A DNA stretch of 64,000 bases, taken from positions 2,563,594 through 2,627,593 of the forward strand of contig JAYJMM010000106.1 of the NCBI GenBank assembly GCA_037349105.1, read 5' to 3'. The notes beneath the pieces are model-generated. The model did not search any database. It worked only from the letters and a program-made list of their open reading frames with translations, and was not told the origin of the DNA. Each line of letters starts with the position of its first letter. Within the stretch, counting starts at the first letter, position 1. This stretch comes from Limnomonas spitsbergensis (taxonomy: Eukaryota; Chlorophyta; Chlorophyceae; Chlamydomonadales). Shown here piece by piece: positions 63,601 to 64,000 of the stretch. The translations under genes were made by a program, and so were the position numbers.

Positions 63601-63965
63601 AGGGGGGGTGCTCTATTAAAGGGGGGTGCTCTATTAAAGGGTTTTGGCTCTATTTAAAGGGGGGGGGGGGGGCTCTATTAAAGGGGGGGGCTCTATTAAA
63701 GGGGGGGTGCTCTATTAAAGGGGGGTGCTCTATTAAAGGGGGGGTGCTCTATTAAAGGGGGGTGCTCTATTAAAGGGGGGGGCTCTATTAAAGGGAGGGG
63801 GCTCTATTAAAGGGGGGGTGCTCTATTAAAGGGGGGTGCTCTATTAAAGGGGGGGTGCTCTATTAAAGGGGGGTGCTCTATTAAAGGGGAAGGTGCTCTA
63901 TTAAAGGGGGGGGGGTGCTCTATTAAAGGGGGGGTGCTCTATTAAAGGGGGGGTGCTCTATTAAA
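60660..63965. repeat. 17-bp satellite TGCTCTATTAAAGGGGG with 1.57-kb higher-order repeat
   Basis: About 190 copies with variants (TTTAAGG, GGGGTGG, length changes in the G run) fill the AARE intron after exon 18. Rare variants recur at a fixed distance: CTCTGTTAACGG at about 61966 and 63536, and GGGTTTTGGCTC at about 62070 and 63641. This shows a segmental duplication of about 1570 bp. The window ends in a 35-base G run. Confidence 0.97.

Positions 63966-64000
<35 letters not shown>

Overview
This is a nuclear window from a eukaryote, most likely a chlorophyte green alga. Three genes have short GC-rich exons with GT-AG (occasionally GC-AG) introns, and their proteins resemble plant and animal orthologues. 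The introns are packed with tandem repeats, TTTAGGG-like strings and short dispersed elements. The species cannot be fixed from this sequence; a repeat-rich Chlamydomonadales-type genome is my best guess.

Layout. 17-4247 (+): last six visible exons of an unrecognised protein, all joined in phase 0, entering from the left edge. 4250-7080: stop-region repeats and copies of a dispersed repeat. 7082-23634 (-): an 11-exon gene for an AFG2-family tandem AAA+ ATPase, closest in motifs to AFG2B/SPATA5L1, with a plus-strand coding exon (8004-8267) nested in its last intron. 24532-27931: a CACTA-like DNA transposon with a minus-strand coding remnant. 28238-29355: a frameshifted F-box/leucine-rich-repeat pseudogene. 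29360-34100: dispersed repeats and a 1.6 kb TGCATGGCTG-rich array. 34106-60327 (+): 18 exons (about 671 codons) of acylamino-acid-releasing enzyme (AARE/APEH, peptidase S9C), from the start codon to the nucleophile-serine exon. The rest of the catalytic domain lies beyond the right edge. The last 3.3 kb is a 17-bp satellite inside the next AARE intron.

Exon models were built by hand. Every join in the three genes keeps frame, and the conserved motifs run across the joins, so the exon coordinates are firmer than the names of partners or processes.

The most striking observation is shared by all three unrelated genes. Most introns carry tandem copies of the edge of the neighbouring exon together with its splice site. 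Exon-start copies lie upstream of the true acceptor and exon-end copies lie downstream of the true donor. Examples are about 41 regular copies of an 81-bp unit before AARE exon 15, ten copies of a 139-bp unit before AFG2B exon 2, and a 22-bp minisatellite that is itself a shrunken acceptor plus exon start. This looks like a genome-wide mode of intron growth that multiplies splice sites. It is the best candidate here for an undescribed phenomenon. The sequence alone cannot show whether the copies are used in splicing.
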